DNA of 64,000 bases from Erwinia persicina NBRC 102418 (GCF_001571305.1 NZ_BCTN01000002.1:248001-312000); one strand, 5' to 3'; counted from the stretch's first letter, positions 46,252-56,752 are shown. Notes: a model not told the origin generated them from the sequence alone. Numbers and translations are program-made.

Positions 46252-47028
46252 TTACTTCACCGCCACATCAATACCCGGGAAGAACTTCGCGGCCAGTTTG
46301 GTCACGGTACCATCGTTTTGTATCTTAACGATAGCGGCATCCAGCGCTGCTTTCAATTTGGCATCGTCTTTACGCAGACCAAATCCAATGCCGACACCGA
46401 GTACCAGCGGATCTTCCACGGCCTTACCGGCGAAACTAAATGCTTTCCCCTGCGGTTTTTCCAGGAAGCCAGACTGACCGGCAGCCGACATCACCAGGGT
46501 TCCGTCCAGGCGTCCCGCGACCATGTCGTTGTAAACCTGGTTCTGATCCTGATACGGTGTCACCGTCACACCCTGCGGCTCCCAGTGTTTTTTCGCATAG
46601 GTTTCCTGCACGGAACCCTGCAAGACACCGATGTTCTTGCCCTTCAGGCTCTCCACGGTAGGCAGCAGCCCCGACCCTTTTTTGGCAATCAGCATGTTGG
46701 GGATGCGGTAAATCGGCTGAGTAAAGCCGATGCTTTTCATGCGGGCTTCAGTGATGTTCATCGCCGAGTTGATGGCGTCGAATTTTTTCGCCGCCAGTGC
46801 CGGGATCAGGGCATCAAAACTGCTTTCCACCCAGCTGCACTTGAAATTGCCCACCTGGCAAATCGCTTTGCCCAGCTCGATGTCAAAGCCTTCCAGCTCG
46901 CCTGAGGCGTTGCGGCTTTCAAAGGGCGGATACTGTGACTCCAGACCGTAGCGCAGCGTATCCTGCGCCAGCGCTGACACCGACGACAGCAACCCGACTG
47001 CCACAAACAACGCATTCAGTTTTTTCAT
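46252..47028 (-). CDS. Periplasmic amino-acid-binding protein (Lys/Arg/Orn type)
   Basis: The 258-residue protein has a signal peptide (cleavage after ALA near 21) and the family-3 solute-binding layout: RYGLESQYPPFESRNASGEL, GFDIELGKAICQ, AINSAMNITEARMKSIGFTQ and VLQGSVQETYA. The pattern is close to ArtJ/HisJ/LAO-binding proteins. No permease or ATPase gene is beside it. It follows ybdL by 24 bp and may be co-transcribed with it, which would link amino-acid uptake with methionine/keto-acid transamination. Confidence 0.92.
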   Translation of the reverse strand: MKKLNALFVAVGLLSSVSALAQDTLRYGLESQYPPFESRNASGELEGFDIELGKAICQVGNFKCSWVESSFDALIPALAAKKFDAINSAMNITEARMKSIGFTQPIYRIPNMLIAKKGSGLLPTVESLKGKNIGVLQGSVQETYAKKHWEPQGVTVTPYQDQNQVYNDMVAGRLDGTLVMSAAGQSGFLEKPQGKAFSFAGKAVEDPLVLGVGIGFGLRKDDAKLKAALDAAIVKIQNDGTVTKLAAKFFPGIDVAVK

Positions 47029-47052
47029 TCATTTACCCTCAAGGTGATGCTG

Positions 47053-48222
47053 TTAGCGAGGCTTGACCTGACAGAGTGCGCGTGCGCCTGCCTGCAAGGT
47101 GGCTTCGTCTTTTGCGAAAGAGAGACGGATCAATTTGTTGTCTGTCCCATCGGTATAGAACGCTGACAGCGGAATAGTCGCCACGCCGTGATCAACGATC
47201 AGCCGTTTTACCATTTCACTGTCAGACTCGTCACTGAAATCTGCATAGCTGGCCAGCATAAAGAACGATCCCGCCGATGGCAGCAGCGTGAACGGTGAGT
47301 CCTGCAGCAGGCAGGCCAGCTGATCTCGCTTACGCTGATAAAAGTCGCCCAGCCCCAGGTAGTGCGCCGGTTGCTGAAGATACTCAGCAAAGGCCACCTG
47401 CATCGGCGTATCGGCCGAGAACATCATAAACTGATGCACTTTCACCACCTCCTCCATCAGCGCTGCCGGGGCCAGCAGATAACCGATGCGCCAGCCGGTA
47501 ACGTGAAAGGTTTTCCCGAAGGAGGAGACGATCACACTGCGCTGCGCCAGCTCCGGATGGGTGGCCATGCCGTGATGCTGACGGCCGTCAAACAGGATAT
47601 GTTCGTACACCTCATCCGACAGCACGACGATATCGGTATGGCGCGTCAGCGCCGCCAGACGGTGCAGATCCTCCGCGCCCAGTACCTGGGCGCTGGGGTT
47701 GTGCGGCGTATTGATGATGATCATGCGGGTCTTCGGCGTAATAGCAGCCGCCACCTCATCCCAGTTAATGGCAAATTCCGGCACCTGTAATTTCAGGCCG
47801 ACCGGGATTGCGCCCTGCAAGCGCACGATCGGCGCGTAGCTGTCGAACGCCGGTTCAAAGAAGATCACTTCATCCCCCGGATGCACCAGCCCGGCGATGG
47901 CCGAATAAAGCCCTTCACTGGCACTGGCGGTGATCAGAACTTCACTGGCGGCATCATATTTTTGCCCGTAGAGCGTACCGACTTTGGCCGCCAGCACCTC
48001 TCTCAGCGCGGGCAGCCCGGTCATGGTCGCATACTGGTTATGCCCCTGCTGCATGGCTCGGGTTACCCCCTCTACCAGCAGCGGATCGCACGGAAAGTTC
48101 GGCGCGCCCTGTGAGAGGTTAATGGCGTTATGCAGCGCGGAGAGCTGGCCTATTACTGAAAAAATCGTGGTGCCAACATCCGGGAGTTTAGAACGCTGCT
48201 GCACCGCAGAAGTGAGGGTCAT
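47053..48222 (-). CDS. ybdL: PLP-dependent methionine aminotransferase YbdL
   Basis: The 389-residue fold-type I aminotransferase matches E. coli YbdL (386). Motifs: INLSQGAPNFPCDPLLVEGV, the YATMTGLPALREVLA substrate block, NTPHNPSAQVL and the PLP lysine in VSSFGKTFHVTGWRIGYLLA. It transaminates methionine, histidine and phenylalanine with keto acids. Start 48222 follows GGAG; the longer frame to 48300 enters the divergent LysR promoter. The LysR gene starts only 115 bp away and may control it. Confidence 0.92.
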   Translation of the reverse strand: MTLTSAVQQRSKLPDVGTTIFSVIGQLSALHNAINLSQGAPNFPCDPLLVEGVTRAMQQGHNQYATMTGLPALREVLAAKVGTLYGQKYDAASEVLITASASEGLYSAIAGLVHPGDEVIFFEPAFDSYAPIVRLQGAIPVGLKLQVPEFAINWDEVAAAITPKTRMIIINTPHNPSAQVLGAEDLHRLAALTRHTDIVVLSDEVYEHILFDGRQHHGMATHPELAQRSVIVSSFGKTFHVTGWRIGYLLAPAALMEEVVKVHQFMMFSADTPMQVAFAEYLQQPAHYLGLGDFYQRKRDQLACLLQDSPFTLLPSAGSFFMLASYADFSDESDSEMVKRLIVDHGVATIPLSAFYTDGTDNKLIRLSFAKDEATLQAGARALCQVKPR

Positions 48223-48337
48223 GGCGACTCCAGTCGGGAAAAGAGTGATGATGCCAGTTCTACGTGGCGGCACTTGAGGCGACAAGCGAATTGTTGTCAT
48301 AATAGCTATGACTTTTTCTCATTGCTCAGAGAACCCG

Positions 48338-49186
48338 ATGTCTCAGCGTCCGCTGCCGTTAAATGCTATCCATGCTTTTATTGTGACCGCCCGTCACCTT
48401 AATCTGACGCACGCCGCCGGCGAGTTGTGCATCACTCAGGGAGCGGTGAGCCGCAAAATCGCCGCGCTGGAGGCCTGGCTGGGGTTCCCGCTGTTTGACC
48501 GCCACGCGCGCGGCCTGCACCTGACGCCGCAGGGGGCCAGCCTGTTGCCCGCGTTGCAGAGTGGTTATCAGCAGATGCACGATGCCGCACAGCAAGCCAG
48601 CAGGCAGCACACCACCATCCGACTGAAAGCACCCACCTGTGCCATGCGCTGGCTGGTACCGAAACTGGTCGCACTGGAAAAAGCGCGCCCTGAGCTGCAC
48701 GTTTCGCTGACCACCACCGTGGATCACCACAGTCAGTTAGCGCATTTTGATGCGGCGATCCTCTACGGCAGCAGCCCGCGCAACAGCGTACTGCTGTTCG
48801 AAGAGGCGCTGACGCCGGTGATGGCACTGTCGCTGCTGCCTGCCAGGCCGGCGATCGACACGCTGTCCGGGATGACATTTCTGCATCCCACCGCCGACAG
48901 CCGCGACTGGCAGCTGTGGTTACAGGCGCAGCAATGCACGCTGGTGATGAAGCGGAATCAGCATTTTTCCACGATGGATCTGGCGATCAGCGCGGCCATT
49001 CAGGGATTTGGCGTGACGGTGGCCGATGTGACGTTAATTGCTGAGGATCTGAGGATGCGACGTCTGGTGGCACCCTTTGCGGGCAGTGTGAAAACGGGCG
49101 CGGTCTACAGTCTGATCCGACGCCCGTCTGCTCTGTCGCCACCGCTGCTGGATGAGCTGGTGGCATGGTTAAGTCAACCGTCTTAG
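48338..49186 (+). CDS. LysR-family regulator (GcvA-like)
   Basis: The 282-residue protein has the GcvA/AmpR-type N-terminus ([20 protein letters not shown], then [20 protein letters not shown]) and a LysR effector domain with the WLVPKL and DAAILYG blocks. It is divergent from ybdL. Its 3' end overlaps the convergent chemoreceptor gene by 4 bp. The effector is unknown. Confidence 0.9.
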   Translation: MSQRPLPLNAIHAFIVTARHLNLTHAAGELCITQGAVSRKIAALEAWLGFPLFDRHARGLHLTPQGASLLPALQSGYQQMHDAAQQASRQHTTIRLKAPTCAMRWLVPKLVALEKARPELHVSLTTTVDHHSQLAHFDAAILYGSSPRNSVLLFEEALTPVMALSLLPARPAIDTLSGMTFLHPTADSRDWQLWLQAQQCTLVMKRNQHFSTMDLAISAAIQGFGVTVADVTLIAEDLRMRRLVAPFAGSVKTGAVYSLIRRPSALSPPLLDELVAWLSQPS

Positions 49187-50829
49187 AAGGAGACCCATTC
49201 GTCAGCGGCGCCAGCCTTCGGCGCACCCGAGCTTCTCAGCGGACTTTTCAGCGCCGCTGGCCGGGCAGCCGCATGACCCGCAGGCGCACTGCTGGCTGTC
49301 AGGCGGAATTTGGCCACCGACAGCGTCAGCTCTTCCGTCTGGCGTTCCAGCGCACTGGCTGCCGCCGAAACCTGCTCAACCAGCGAGGCGTTCTGCTGGG
49401 TGACGCTGTCCATTTCGGAAATCGCCGTTCCGACCTGAGAAATCCCCTTGCTCTGCTCTTCCGAGGCGGAGGCAATCTGCTTCATGATCTCCGTGACTTC
49501 TGCCACCGACTGCAAAATATCGTCCATGGTACTGCCCGCTTCACCAACCAGCTTAGATCCGGTATCCACGCGGGAGACGGAGTCGGCAATCAGCGTTTCA
49601 ATCTCTTTTGCCGCCCCGGCACTGCGCTGCGCCAGATTACGGACTTCACTGGCAACCACGGCAAAACCACGCCCCTGCTCTCCCGCACGGGCCGCTTCCA
49701 CCGCCGCATTCAGCGCCAGGATATTGGTCTGAAAAGCGATGCTGTTAATGACCGTGGTAATTTCAGCGATTTTCTTCGAACTGCCGGCAATGCCCTGCAT
49801 GGTGCTGACCACTTCACTGACCAGTTTGCCGCCCTTACTGGCGGTTAAAGAGGCATTATCTGCCAGCGAACTGGCCTGGCGGGCGTTATCGGCGTTGAAT
49901 TTCACCGTCGCAGTCAGTTGCTCCATGCTGGCTGCCGTCTGCTCCAGGGCCGAGGCCTGCTCTTCCGTACGCGAGGAGAGATCGTTATTACCGGAGGAAA
50001 TTTCTGCGGCACCGCGATGGATATTTTCAGTCCCGCTGCGGATTGAACTGACCGCATCACGCAGGCTGTCCTGCATTGCCCGCAGCAGCGGAACCAGCTT
50101 CCCGACGCAGTTGCGGCCGAAATCATTGACGGGCTGGGTCAGGTCACCATCGGCAATCACGCGGAAGTGTTCCCGAATGGTGGCCAGCGGACGCACCAGC
50201 ATCACCACCAGATAACGATCGGTAAACAGCAGGATCAGCAGTCCGGCAATCACCGCCATCACCAGTACCGCTTTGGTGGTGTGGGTCAGATGATCGACCG
50301 TGATGCGCGTGGCATCGAGCTTATCGGCAGCGGCGGTATTAAATTTTTCCACACTGGCACCGAAATCGCGGCTGAGGGCTGGCGTCACGCTGGCAGCGTG
50401 GCGACGATAGTCATCCGGCGATCCCTGCTGTGCCAGACGCACCTGGGGCGCAACCCCCTCATCCAGCAGCTTCTGCCAGCTGGCAATCGCACTGGCGGCA
50501 TACTGCGCATCCAGCGGGCCCGGTGACTGTTGTTTGAAATCGGCCAGCAGCGTGGTCATGTTATCCAGCGCTTTCTGCACCGACGCCATGTCCTCCGGTT
50601 TTTTGGATTCTGTGGCACGGGATAAACGCGTGATAACGCGGAAATACTGGTCGTTACCTTTGCTTAAGGTGCTCATCTGACCGACCAGATGGCGATCGAC
50701 GGCATTGCCCTCGCTCAGCTGGTTCAGGGAATAAACGCTGTACAAGCCTACAGCGCCCCAGAGCAGGCAGAAAATGCCTAAAATCCACAATAATACTGCG
50801 CGGATTGTATAATTTTTTAAGAATTTCAT
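49183..50829 (-). CDS. Methyl-accepting chemotaxis protein (Tar/Tsr type)
   Basis: The 548-residue receptor has TM1 (about residues 10-30), a periplasmic four-helix-bundle-like sensor domain, TM2 (about 190-210), a HAMP domain ([20 protein letters not shown]) and the cytoplasmic signalling hairpin with the invariant [20 protein letters not shown] tip. The last residues EWVSF resemble the C-terminal xWxxF tether that recruits CheR and CheB. The sensor lacks the Tar/Tsr amino-acid-binding arginine pattern I would recognise, so its ligand is unknown. It is monocistronic, preceded by an AT-rich 237-bp interval (50830-51066) with no gene. Confidence 0.95.
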   Translation of the reverse strand: MKFLKNYTIRAVLLWILGIFCLLWGAVGLYSVYSLNQLSEGNAVDRHLVGQMSTLSKGNDQYFRVITRLSRATESKKPEDMASVQKALDNMTTLLADFKQQSPGPLDAQYAASAIASWQKLLDEGVAPQVRLAQQGSPDDYRRHAASVTPALSRDFGASVEKFNTAAADKLDATRITVDHLTHTTKAVLVMAVIAGLLILLFTDRYLVVMLVRPLATIREHFRVIADGDLTQPVNDFGRNCVGKLVPLLRAMQDSLRDAVSSIRSGTENIHRGAAEISSGNNDLSSRTEEQASALEQTAASMEQLTATVKFNADNARQASSLADNASLTASKGGKLVSEVVSTMQGIAGSSKKIAEITTVINSIAFQTNILALNAAVEAARAGEQGRGFAVVASEVRNLAQRSAGAAKEIETLIADSVSRVDTGSKLVGEAGSTMDDILQSVAEVTEIMKQIASASEEQSKGISQVGTAISEMDSVTQQNASLVEQVSAAASALERQTEELTLSVAKFRLTASSAPAGHAAARPAALKSPLRSSGAPKAGAADEWVSF

Positions 50830-51066
50830 AGTGACTCCGTGACCTGGTGATACCGATTAAAATGTTGTTATCTGAGGGCTATCACCCTTAGTTATCGGCA
50901 CGGAAGCAGAGGAAACTCAAAAAATTAACACGACTTATATTGCAGCATTTTTGCCCTTAGTTTTCCCAGGGTAAATCATAACTTATTGCTATGATGCGGT
51001 TTTATTACAGTTTAGGGCATTTTAAATACAGCAGAATATATTAAGTATCAGGCTGGTAATGCGGCG

Positions 51067-52596
51067 CTATTCATGGCGCAGATGGACAAATGCCTTCATC
51101 AGCAGACGAAACACCTGCATTCTGCGTCGCATAAAGCGTTTTTCAATGGCGATCCCCGCCTGGCCATTCTGACCGAAACGCAGGGTGATATCCTGCCGGG
51201 GGCGCCAGGCAGGCCAGTCCGTTTCGCCGCTAATCTGGGGTGAAAATACCGTCACATCCCGCGCAAAACGCAGCCAGTATTCACTGACACGCCATGAAAA
51301 ATCCCGGTCTGCCGCGGTGAACGGGCGGGCACTCTCCGTCGGTTCCATCTGCGCCAGCGTATTCAGGACATAGGGAATTTCATTGCCGTGCCAGGTCCCG
51401 TGCGCGTAAAGATCGCGCGCGTTCTCTGATACGTAATCAAAGTAATAGCGCCAGGTTGGTGTGCCTGTGCGGTGCTGGGCCAGCGCCGCCACATAGCCCA
51501 GAGTGGTAAAGGTCATATCCCGGGCCACCTGTCGCCCGAGCTCCGCATCATCCCACACGTCACGGTACAGTAACTTGATCAGCCGCAGCGCCAGCGGATG
51601 CTTCGTACGCATATCCGCGATCACCTTTGCTGCATCCACGCCAAAAAAGGCCAGCACGCTTGCTTCATCACTGTTGTTGCCAATCATCAGCGGCAGCCGC
51701 TGCTGTTGGCCGGAGGCGAAAGCGCTGAGCATCGGCTGCGGCAGAACGCAGTCCCCGTGGATCGCCACCGGCCCCAGGGTGAGCGAGCGCGCCAGCGGCC
51801 AGAACGCATCCGCTGGCAGGGCGCGCAGTTGCTCCGCGCTGGCATCCTGCAGATCGAAATGACGGGCCAGCGCTTCGCCTTTTTGCAGGGCTTCTGCCCG
51901 GGAGACGTCCGGGACGCTGTAGGCACTCTGTACAATCCCCTTATGGAACAGTCCTTTTGCCATCGGTGAAGCAAACAGGGACAGTACGCTGCGGGCACCG
52001 CTGGATTCGCCCATCAGCGTGACGTTTTTCGGGTTTCCACCAAAGGCCCGAATGTTGCGCTGTATCCACTGCAGGGCAGCGATCTGATCGAGCAGCGCAA
52101 AGTTATTCACCACCTCGCCGTCAGCATACTCGCGGTCCAGCGCCGGATGCGCAAAGAACCCCAGATGCCCCAGACGGTAGTTTAGTGTGACAACCACGGC
52201 GCCGCGTGCCGCCAGGGGTGCCCCCAGATAGGGCGTTAACCCGCCGGATCCCACGGTGTAGCCTCCACCGTGGATCCACACCATGACCGGCAGCGGTGTG
52301 GATGGCTCTGCGTCCGGCGTCCAGACGTTCAGATACAGGCAATCCTCGCTGAAACCCCCGGGGTCCCCCCCGCCTACCGCCAGACAATATTCCAGGCTCT
52401 GCCAGCTGGCAGGCCCCCACGCTGTCGCTTCTTTTTCCCCTTCCCAAGGCGTGACTGGTTTTGGCGCTTTCCAGCGTTGTTCACCCACGGGGGGCGCGGC
52501 GTAAGGAATGCCCTTAAAGACGAAGACGTTCTCCTCCCTCTTCCCGCGCAGGCAGCCTTCTGCCGTCATAATCCGTAATGTCTGTTCGTTTTTCAT
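51067..52596 (-). CDS. Type-B carboxylesterase
   Basis: The 509-residue alpha/beta hydrolase has the N-terminal block FKGIPYAAPPVGEQRWKAP, the second signature EDCLYLNVWTP, the oxyanion region WIHGGGYTVGSG and nucleophile Ser in LMGESSGARSV near residue 195. The catalytic Glu is probably in NNSDEAS and the His in HGTWHGNEIPYV. No signal peptide, so cytoplasmic. It hydrolyses carboxylic esters; para-nitrobenzyl-esterase-like enzymes of this kind are often catabolic. Neighbouring aromatic-acid genes (53.3-55.9 kb) hint at aromatic esters, but this is inference. Confidence 0.92.
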   Translation of the reverse strand: MKNEQTLRIMTAEGCLRGKREENVFVFKGIPYAAPPVGEQRWKAPKPVTPWEGEKEATAWGPASWQSLEYCLAVGGGDPGGFSEDCLYLNVWTPDAEPSTPLPVMVWIHGGGYTVGSGGLTPYLGAPLAARGAVVVTLNYRLGHLGFFAHPALDREYADGEVVNNFALLDQIAALQWIQRNIRAFGGNPKNVTLMGESSGARSVLSLFASPMAKGLFHKGIVQSAYSVPDVSRAEALQKGEALARHFDLQDASAEQLRALPADAFWPLARSLTLGPVAIHGDCVLPQPMLSAFASGQQQRLPLMIGNNSDEASVLAFFGVDAAKVIADMRTKHPLALRLIKLLYRDVWDDAELGRQVARDMTFTTLGYVAALAQHRTGTPTWRYYFDYVSENARDLYAHGTWHGNEIPYVLNTLAQMEPTESARPFTAADRDFSWRVSEYWLRFARDVTVFSPQISGETDWPAWRPRQDITLRFGQNGQAGIAIEKRFMRRRMQVFRLLMKAFVHLRHE

Positions 52597-52761
52597 GGGG
52601 GCTTCCGTATGATATCCGCGGTAATTATTTGCAGACTAAGAGAGAAAGTCCATCATGCCGTGTCATTTGCAGATTATGCTGATACAAGCACCGTTTGAAC
52701 GGGTGCGATGATCGCCAGCTGCTGGCGGCAGAGTTCCGCCCTGACCTGCAAGGATCACATT

Positions 52762-53196
52762 ATGTTTACCGCTATAAATAATGGTTTTTCCCGTCTCTGT
52801 GACCATCCGGACCTGGGCCGGCTGGTATTGCGCGTGTCACTCGGCGCACTGCTGCTGTTTCACGGTGTATTTAAAATTGAGCACGGGGTCGGCTGGATCG
52901 CCCGACTGCTGCATGCACAGGGTTTGCCCGGTTTTATTGCCTATGGCGCTTACATTGGGGAAGTACTGGCACCGGCGATGATTATTGTCGGGCTGATGAC
53001 GCGCCCGGCGGCGTTTATTATTGCCGTAAATCTGGTGGTGGCGACGCTGCTGGTGAAAAGCGGTGCGGTGTGGGATCGCACCGGGGTCGGAGCCTGGGCG
53101 CTGGAAGGAGAAGCACTTTACCTCTTTGGCGCGCTGGCGGTGATGTTTCTTGGCGCAGGCCGCTTTACGCTGGTCAGTAACAGTAGTTTGCAATAG
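52762..53196 (+). CDS. DoxX-family inner-membrane protein
   Basis: The 144-residue protein has four membrane helices and the DoxX pattern LVLRVSLGALLLFHGVFKIE, YIGEVLAPAMIIVGLMTRPA and LEGEALYLFGALAVMFLGAG. Family members are linked to quinone-dependent oxidation or redox stress; function here is unknown. Start 52762 follows AAGGA by 8 nt. It is divergent from the carboxylesterase and ends before a hairpin. Confidence 0.88.
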   Translation: MFTAINNGFSRLCDHPDLGRLVLRVSLGALLLFHGVFKIEHGVGWIARLLHAQGLPGFIAYGAYIGEVLAPAMIIVGLMTRPAAFIIAVNLVVATLLVKSGAVWDRTGVGAWALEGEALYLFGALAVMFLGAGRFTLVSNSSLQ

Positions 53197-53235
53197 GACG
53201 GGCTGACCGGGAAAAAGGCCAGCCACAGACGCTGC

Positions 53236-53266
53236 AGGGGGCGACCTTTTTATTCGGTCGCCCGGT
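53236..53266 (+). terminator. Hairpin of the GGGCGACC family
   Basis: GGGCGACC (53239-53246) and GGTCGCCC (53256-53263) enclose a U-rich 9-nt loop. The same stem recurs at 61315-61339. It lies between convergent genes but has no U-run after the stem. Confidence 0.55.
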
Positions 53267-53282
53267 GCACCCAAATGCTTCT

Positions 53283-54620
53283 TCAGCTTACCCGCTGGTA
53301 GCCGTAGCGGTATTTTGCCACCAGCATCAGCGTAGTCAGCACGGCCGGGATGGCCAGGAAGGAGAAGACGTCGGTGATATTCCAGCCAAGCGACAGCATT
53401 TGCGCCCCGGCAAAGGCACTGAGGATGGCGCCGATGCGCCCCACGCCATGCATCCAGCTGGATCCGGTGGCCCGCGCATGGGTCGGATAGTAGCTGGCTG
53501 ACAGCGCATTCATCCCGGTATTGGCTCCGTTGAGACAAAAACCGCTGCAGAACGCCACCCCGCCCAGCACCCAGACTTCAGCGGGCGCATAACCGATACA
53601 GACGGTAGCTATCGCACCGGTGAAATAGATCGCCGCCAGCGCCAGGTTGGCATTAAAACGGTCCATCATCCAGCCCGCAAACAGCGAACCCACCGTTCCG
53701 CCCGCCTGATACATGGCGGTCACCAGCGCGGCCTGTGTCACCGTCATGCCCACGTCTTTCACCAGCGATGGCAGCCACGAGCCAATCAGGTAGACCAGGA
53801 ACAGCCCCATAAAATAGCTGCCCCACAGCATCAGGCTGCCAAACAGATAGCGCCGCGACACCACAATCTTGACGGCCCCTTCACTGCTCGCGGCCTCACT
53901 GCGGATGAACACGCTATTTTCATCCACGTGTCCCGGGTGCATTTTCTCCACGATCTGGCGGATCCGGGCTGTCGGGTGGTTGCGGGCAATCATAAAGCGC
54001 ACAGACTCGGGTAAACCACGCAGCAGCAGCGGTACCAGCATCAACGGCAGCACGCCGCCCATGATCAGCACCGCGTGCCAGCCATAGTTGGGGATCAGCC
54101 ATGAGGCCGCGAAGCCCCCGGTGGCGGCACCAAAGGTAAAGCCACAGAACACGACGGTGATGAGAAAAGCGCGGCGGCGCTCAGGGGAGTATTCCGCCAC
54201 CAGCGTGCCGACGTTCGGCATCGCCGCCCCCAGCCCCAGCCCGGTGAGGAAGCGGAAAAGCATCATCTGATCCAGGTTTTGCGAGAACGCCGTGGCCAGC
54301 GTCCATAAGCCGAAGAAAAAGACGCTGCTGATAATAATGACGCGACGACCGAAGCGGTCGGCCAGGGGGCCGGCCACCATGGCCCCCAGCGCCAGGCCAA
54401 TCAGCGCCGCACTGATCACTGCGCCAAGCTGATGGTTGCTTACCCCCCAGGCACTTTTCAGCGCAGGGGCAATAAAGCCCATCAGGGCGATATCCATACC
54501 ATCCATGGCAACAACGGCAAAACTCAGGGCGATAATGCGTTTCTGATAACGACTCAATGTGCCCTGATTAATCAACGTACGGATATCGATGGCTGCGGTA
54601 CTGTCCACTTCGCGCTCCAT
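53283..54620 (-). CDS. Aromatic-acid:H+ symporter (AAHS-family MFS)
   Basis: The 445-residue carrier has 12 helices and AAHS signatures: FAVVAMDGMDIALMGFIAPA with the essential helix-1 DGxD pattern, GAMVAGPLADRFGRRVIII and GLGLGAAMPNVGTLVAEYSP. Relatives such as PcaK, BenK and MhpT import 4-hydroxybenzoate, benzoate or phenylpropionates. It is divergent from a PcaQ-like regulator, with a palindrome (54688-54704) in its promoter. The catabolic enzymes are not in the window. Confidence 0.93.
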   Translation of the reverse strand: MEREVDSTAAIDIRTLINQGTLSRYQKRIIALSFAVVAMDGMDIALMGFIAPALKSAWGVSNHQLGAVISAALIGLALGAMVAGPLADRFGRRVIIISSVFFFGLWTLATAFSQNLDQMMLFRFLTGLGLGAAMPNVGTLVAEYSPERRRAFLITVVFCGFTFGAATGGFAASWLIPNYGWHAVLIMGGVLPLMLVPLLLRGLPESVRFMIARNHPTARIRQIVEKMHPGHVDENSVFIRSEAASSEGAVKIVVSRRYLFGSLMLWGSYFMGLFLVYLIGSWLPSLVKDVGMTVTQAALVTAMYQAGGTVGSLFAGWMMDRFNANLALAAIYFTGAIATVCIGYAPAEVWVLGGVAFCSGFCLNGANTGMNALSASYYPTHARATGSSWMHGVGRIGAILSAFAGAQMLSLGWNITDVFSFLAIPAVLTTLMLVAKYRYGYQRVS

Positions 54621-54687
54621 AACAGGCAGTATTAACCCCTGGCGGATAACGATTAGCGCAAAGGTTGGTAGAAAAAGTGTCGGTTAT

Positions 54688-54704
54688 CATAACGGATTGT
54701 TATG
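54688..54704. promoter_or_regulatory. PcaQ-like operator
   Basis: CATAAC-GGATT-GTTATG is a perfect 6+6 inverted repeat about 70 bp upstream of the carrier start. PcaQ sites in rhizobia have the related form ATAAC-N-GTTA. It fits a LysR recognition site. The rest of 54621-54954 is promoter DNA without a gene. Confidence 0.65.
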
Positions 54705-54954
54705 CAATACTCCTGGGAAAATATGCCTGTCTTGCGCAAAACCCTGCCCCAGCTAAGCCCCCTTTTCTCCGGGAGTTTTCCCCCTTTTGGGTGGGGGATT
54801 AATAATCACTGCGTATGGTGCGCATCAGTTATTCCTACCAGAAGTAATGGATACGCCTTAAAACACGCTAAATGTTAATCAAATTTTGCAATAAGGTTAA
54901 CAAAACAATCACTGAGATCTTGCCAGTCTGTCCGGGCCGTTATTACTCTGCTGT

Positions 54955-55878
54955 ATGGACAAAAAATATCAGTTTAATCAGCGTATTCGGCTGCGCCATT
55001 TACATACCTTCGTCGCCGTTGCGCAACAGGGGACGCTGGGGCGTGCCGCTGAAACCCTGTCTCTCAGTCAGCCCGCACTATCGAAAACCCTGAACGAGCT
55101 GGAAGAGCTGGCTGGCGTGCGGCTGTTCGAACGCGGCCGTCTGGGCGCGCAGCTGACCACCATGGGAGAACAGTTTCTCACCCACGCGGTGCGTATTCTG
55201 GATGCGTTAAACCACGCCGGACAGTCGTTTACGCTGCCGCAGGAAAAATCGCCGGAAGTGATGCGCCTCGGGGTGCTGACCACAGTGGCGCTCGGCATGT
55301 TGCCTTCCATTCTTCATCGTTTTCATCAGCAGCAGCCGCAGGCCATTATTCAGGTCGCGACCTTACACAACAATGTCCTGATTGCGGCGATCAAAGCGGG
55401 GGAATTTGACGTCGGTATTGGCCGTATGGCCGATCCCGGGCTGATGACCGGGCTGACCTATGAACTGCTGTTTCTGGAGTCATTGCGCCTGGTCGTGCGG
55501 CCGGATCATCCGCTTTTAAGTGACAACGTCACGCTGTCGAAGGCCCTCTCCTGGCCGGTGGTGATCTCTCCCGAAGGCACGGCACCGCGCCGTCTCGCTG
55601 AGGCGATGCTGAAAGAGCAGGGCTGCGTGCTGCCGGGCACACTGGTGGAAACCTCTTCAACCTCACTGGCCCGTCAACTGGCACTGCGTTATGACTATGT
55701 GTGGTTCGTGCCGTCGGGGGCCATCAAAGAGGACTTACTGCACCATTCGCTTGCCGCGCTGCCGGTTGCTTCACACGGGCCGGGGGAAGCTATCGGGATC
55801 ATGACCCGCTCTGGCGAGAAGCTGACCCTCAGCGCCGAGATCCTGCTGGCGACCATCCGTAAATCACACGCCGGATAA
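54955..55878 (+). CDS. pcaQ: LysR-family regulator, PcaQ-like
   Basis: The 307-residue protein has the extended N-terminus IRLRHLHTFVAVAQQGTLGR and the HTH (AAETLSLSQPALSKTLNELE) of PcaQ/GbpR regulators, then an effector domain (VGIGRMADPGLMTGLTYELL). PcaQ activates protocatechuate genes in response to beta-carboxy-cis,cis-muconate. Here the divergent target is an aromatic-acid carrier, so the name describes similarity and not a proven role. There is no clear ribosome site before the ATG. Confidence 0.85.
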   Translation: MDKKYQFNQRIRLRHLHTFVAVAQQGTLGRAAETLSLSQPALSKTLNELEELAGVRLFERGRLGAQLTTMGEQFLTHAVRILDALNHAGQSFTLPQEKSPEVMRLGVLTTVALGMLPSILHRFHQQQPQAIIQVATLHNNVLIAAIKAGEFDVGIGRMADPGLMTGLTYELLFLESLRLVVRPDHPLLSDNVTLSKALSWPVVISPEGTAPRRLAEAMLKEQGCVLPGTLVETSSTSLARQLALRYDYVWFVPSGAIKEDLLHHSLAALPVASHGPGEAIGIMTRSGEKLTLSAEILLATIRKSHAG

Positions 55879-55882
55879 TCTC

Positions 55883-56452
55883 TCAGCGGCTACGTTTGGC
55901 ATGGCGCTCACGATTTTCCTGCCGGGCCTGATCGTTTTTTCGCAGGCCCACATAACATGCTCCGCTGCCTCCGTCCTGCGGCGCGGCACAGCAAAAGGCC
56001 TGCACCTCCTCAAACTGCGGCAGCCAGCGCATCAGATAGCTGCGTATCACATTGGCATGTGAGCGGTCATCCCGCCCTTTACCATGAACGATCAGCAGAT
56101 TCCTCAGTCCCTCATGGGAGGTCTGGCGTATAAACAGATAGAGAGACTGGCGGCACTGCTCGACGGAGTGGCGGAGTAAATTCAGGGTCGCCTCCGGCGG
56201 ATATTTCCCCTGAGACAGTTTGTCCAAGACGCCTTGCTGGATCCCTTCTGCTCTGAATTCCAGCGGCACCGTCAACGGCACGATATCCAGCAGGCCAGTG
56301 GTCAGCGGATTATCCCACTGGATATCCGTCGATACGGCCGTTTTCGACGTCGGGGGTTTCAGCCACAGCGTGCTGTCACAGTCTTTCAGCGGCCTGACGT
56401 CCTCCATCGCTTGTAGAAACAGTGATTGCTCATCAAGTTTGATGGTCATCAT
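55883..56452 (-). CDS. smrA: Smr-domain DNA endonuclease SmrA
   Basis: The 189-residue protein has an N-terminal LDEQSLFLQAMEDVRPLK block and the Smr domain with LLIVHGKGRDDRSHANVIRS (the HGKG loop), then FCCAAPQDGGSGACYVGLRK, the usual domain end. It corresponds to E. coli SmrA/YdaL (187 residues), which has nicking endonuclease activity. Its position next to fnr agrees with enterobacterial gene order. Confidence 0.92.
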   Translation of the reverse strand: MMTIKLDEQSLFLQAMEDVRPLKDCDSTLWLKPPTSKTAVSTDIQWDNPLTTGLLDIVPLTVPLEFRAEGIQQGVLDKLSQGKYPPEATLNLLRHSVEQCRQSLYLFIRQTSHEGLRNLLIVHGKGRDDRSHANVIRSYLMRWLPQFEEVQAFCCAAPQDGGSGACYVGLRKNDQARQENRERHAKRSR

Positions 56453-56752
56453 TCGCCCTCTTTCTCTTCACGTATATGGCGCAGAAACGGTGTCGTTGCC
56501 GGAGTGAGTTTAGCAAAAAAGTGCCTTTATCATCAGCTCCCCCTACAGGCACAGATCGGTAAGAGCACTTTATTGATTTGATTAAAAAAGTGAGAGTACG
56601 TTTAATTCTTCCCTGAAAAATACGAATCTTCCGATCGCGAGGTTATTTTTTACACAAATTTCACAACAGTTTAATTAATAAATAACGTCCACATATTTAT
56701 TGTGCCTAAAACAAGTCAGATGAGTTCCCTTGACCCGGTGAAAAGTGCTAAA

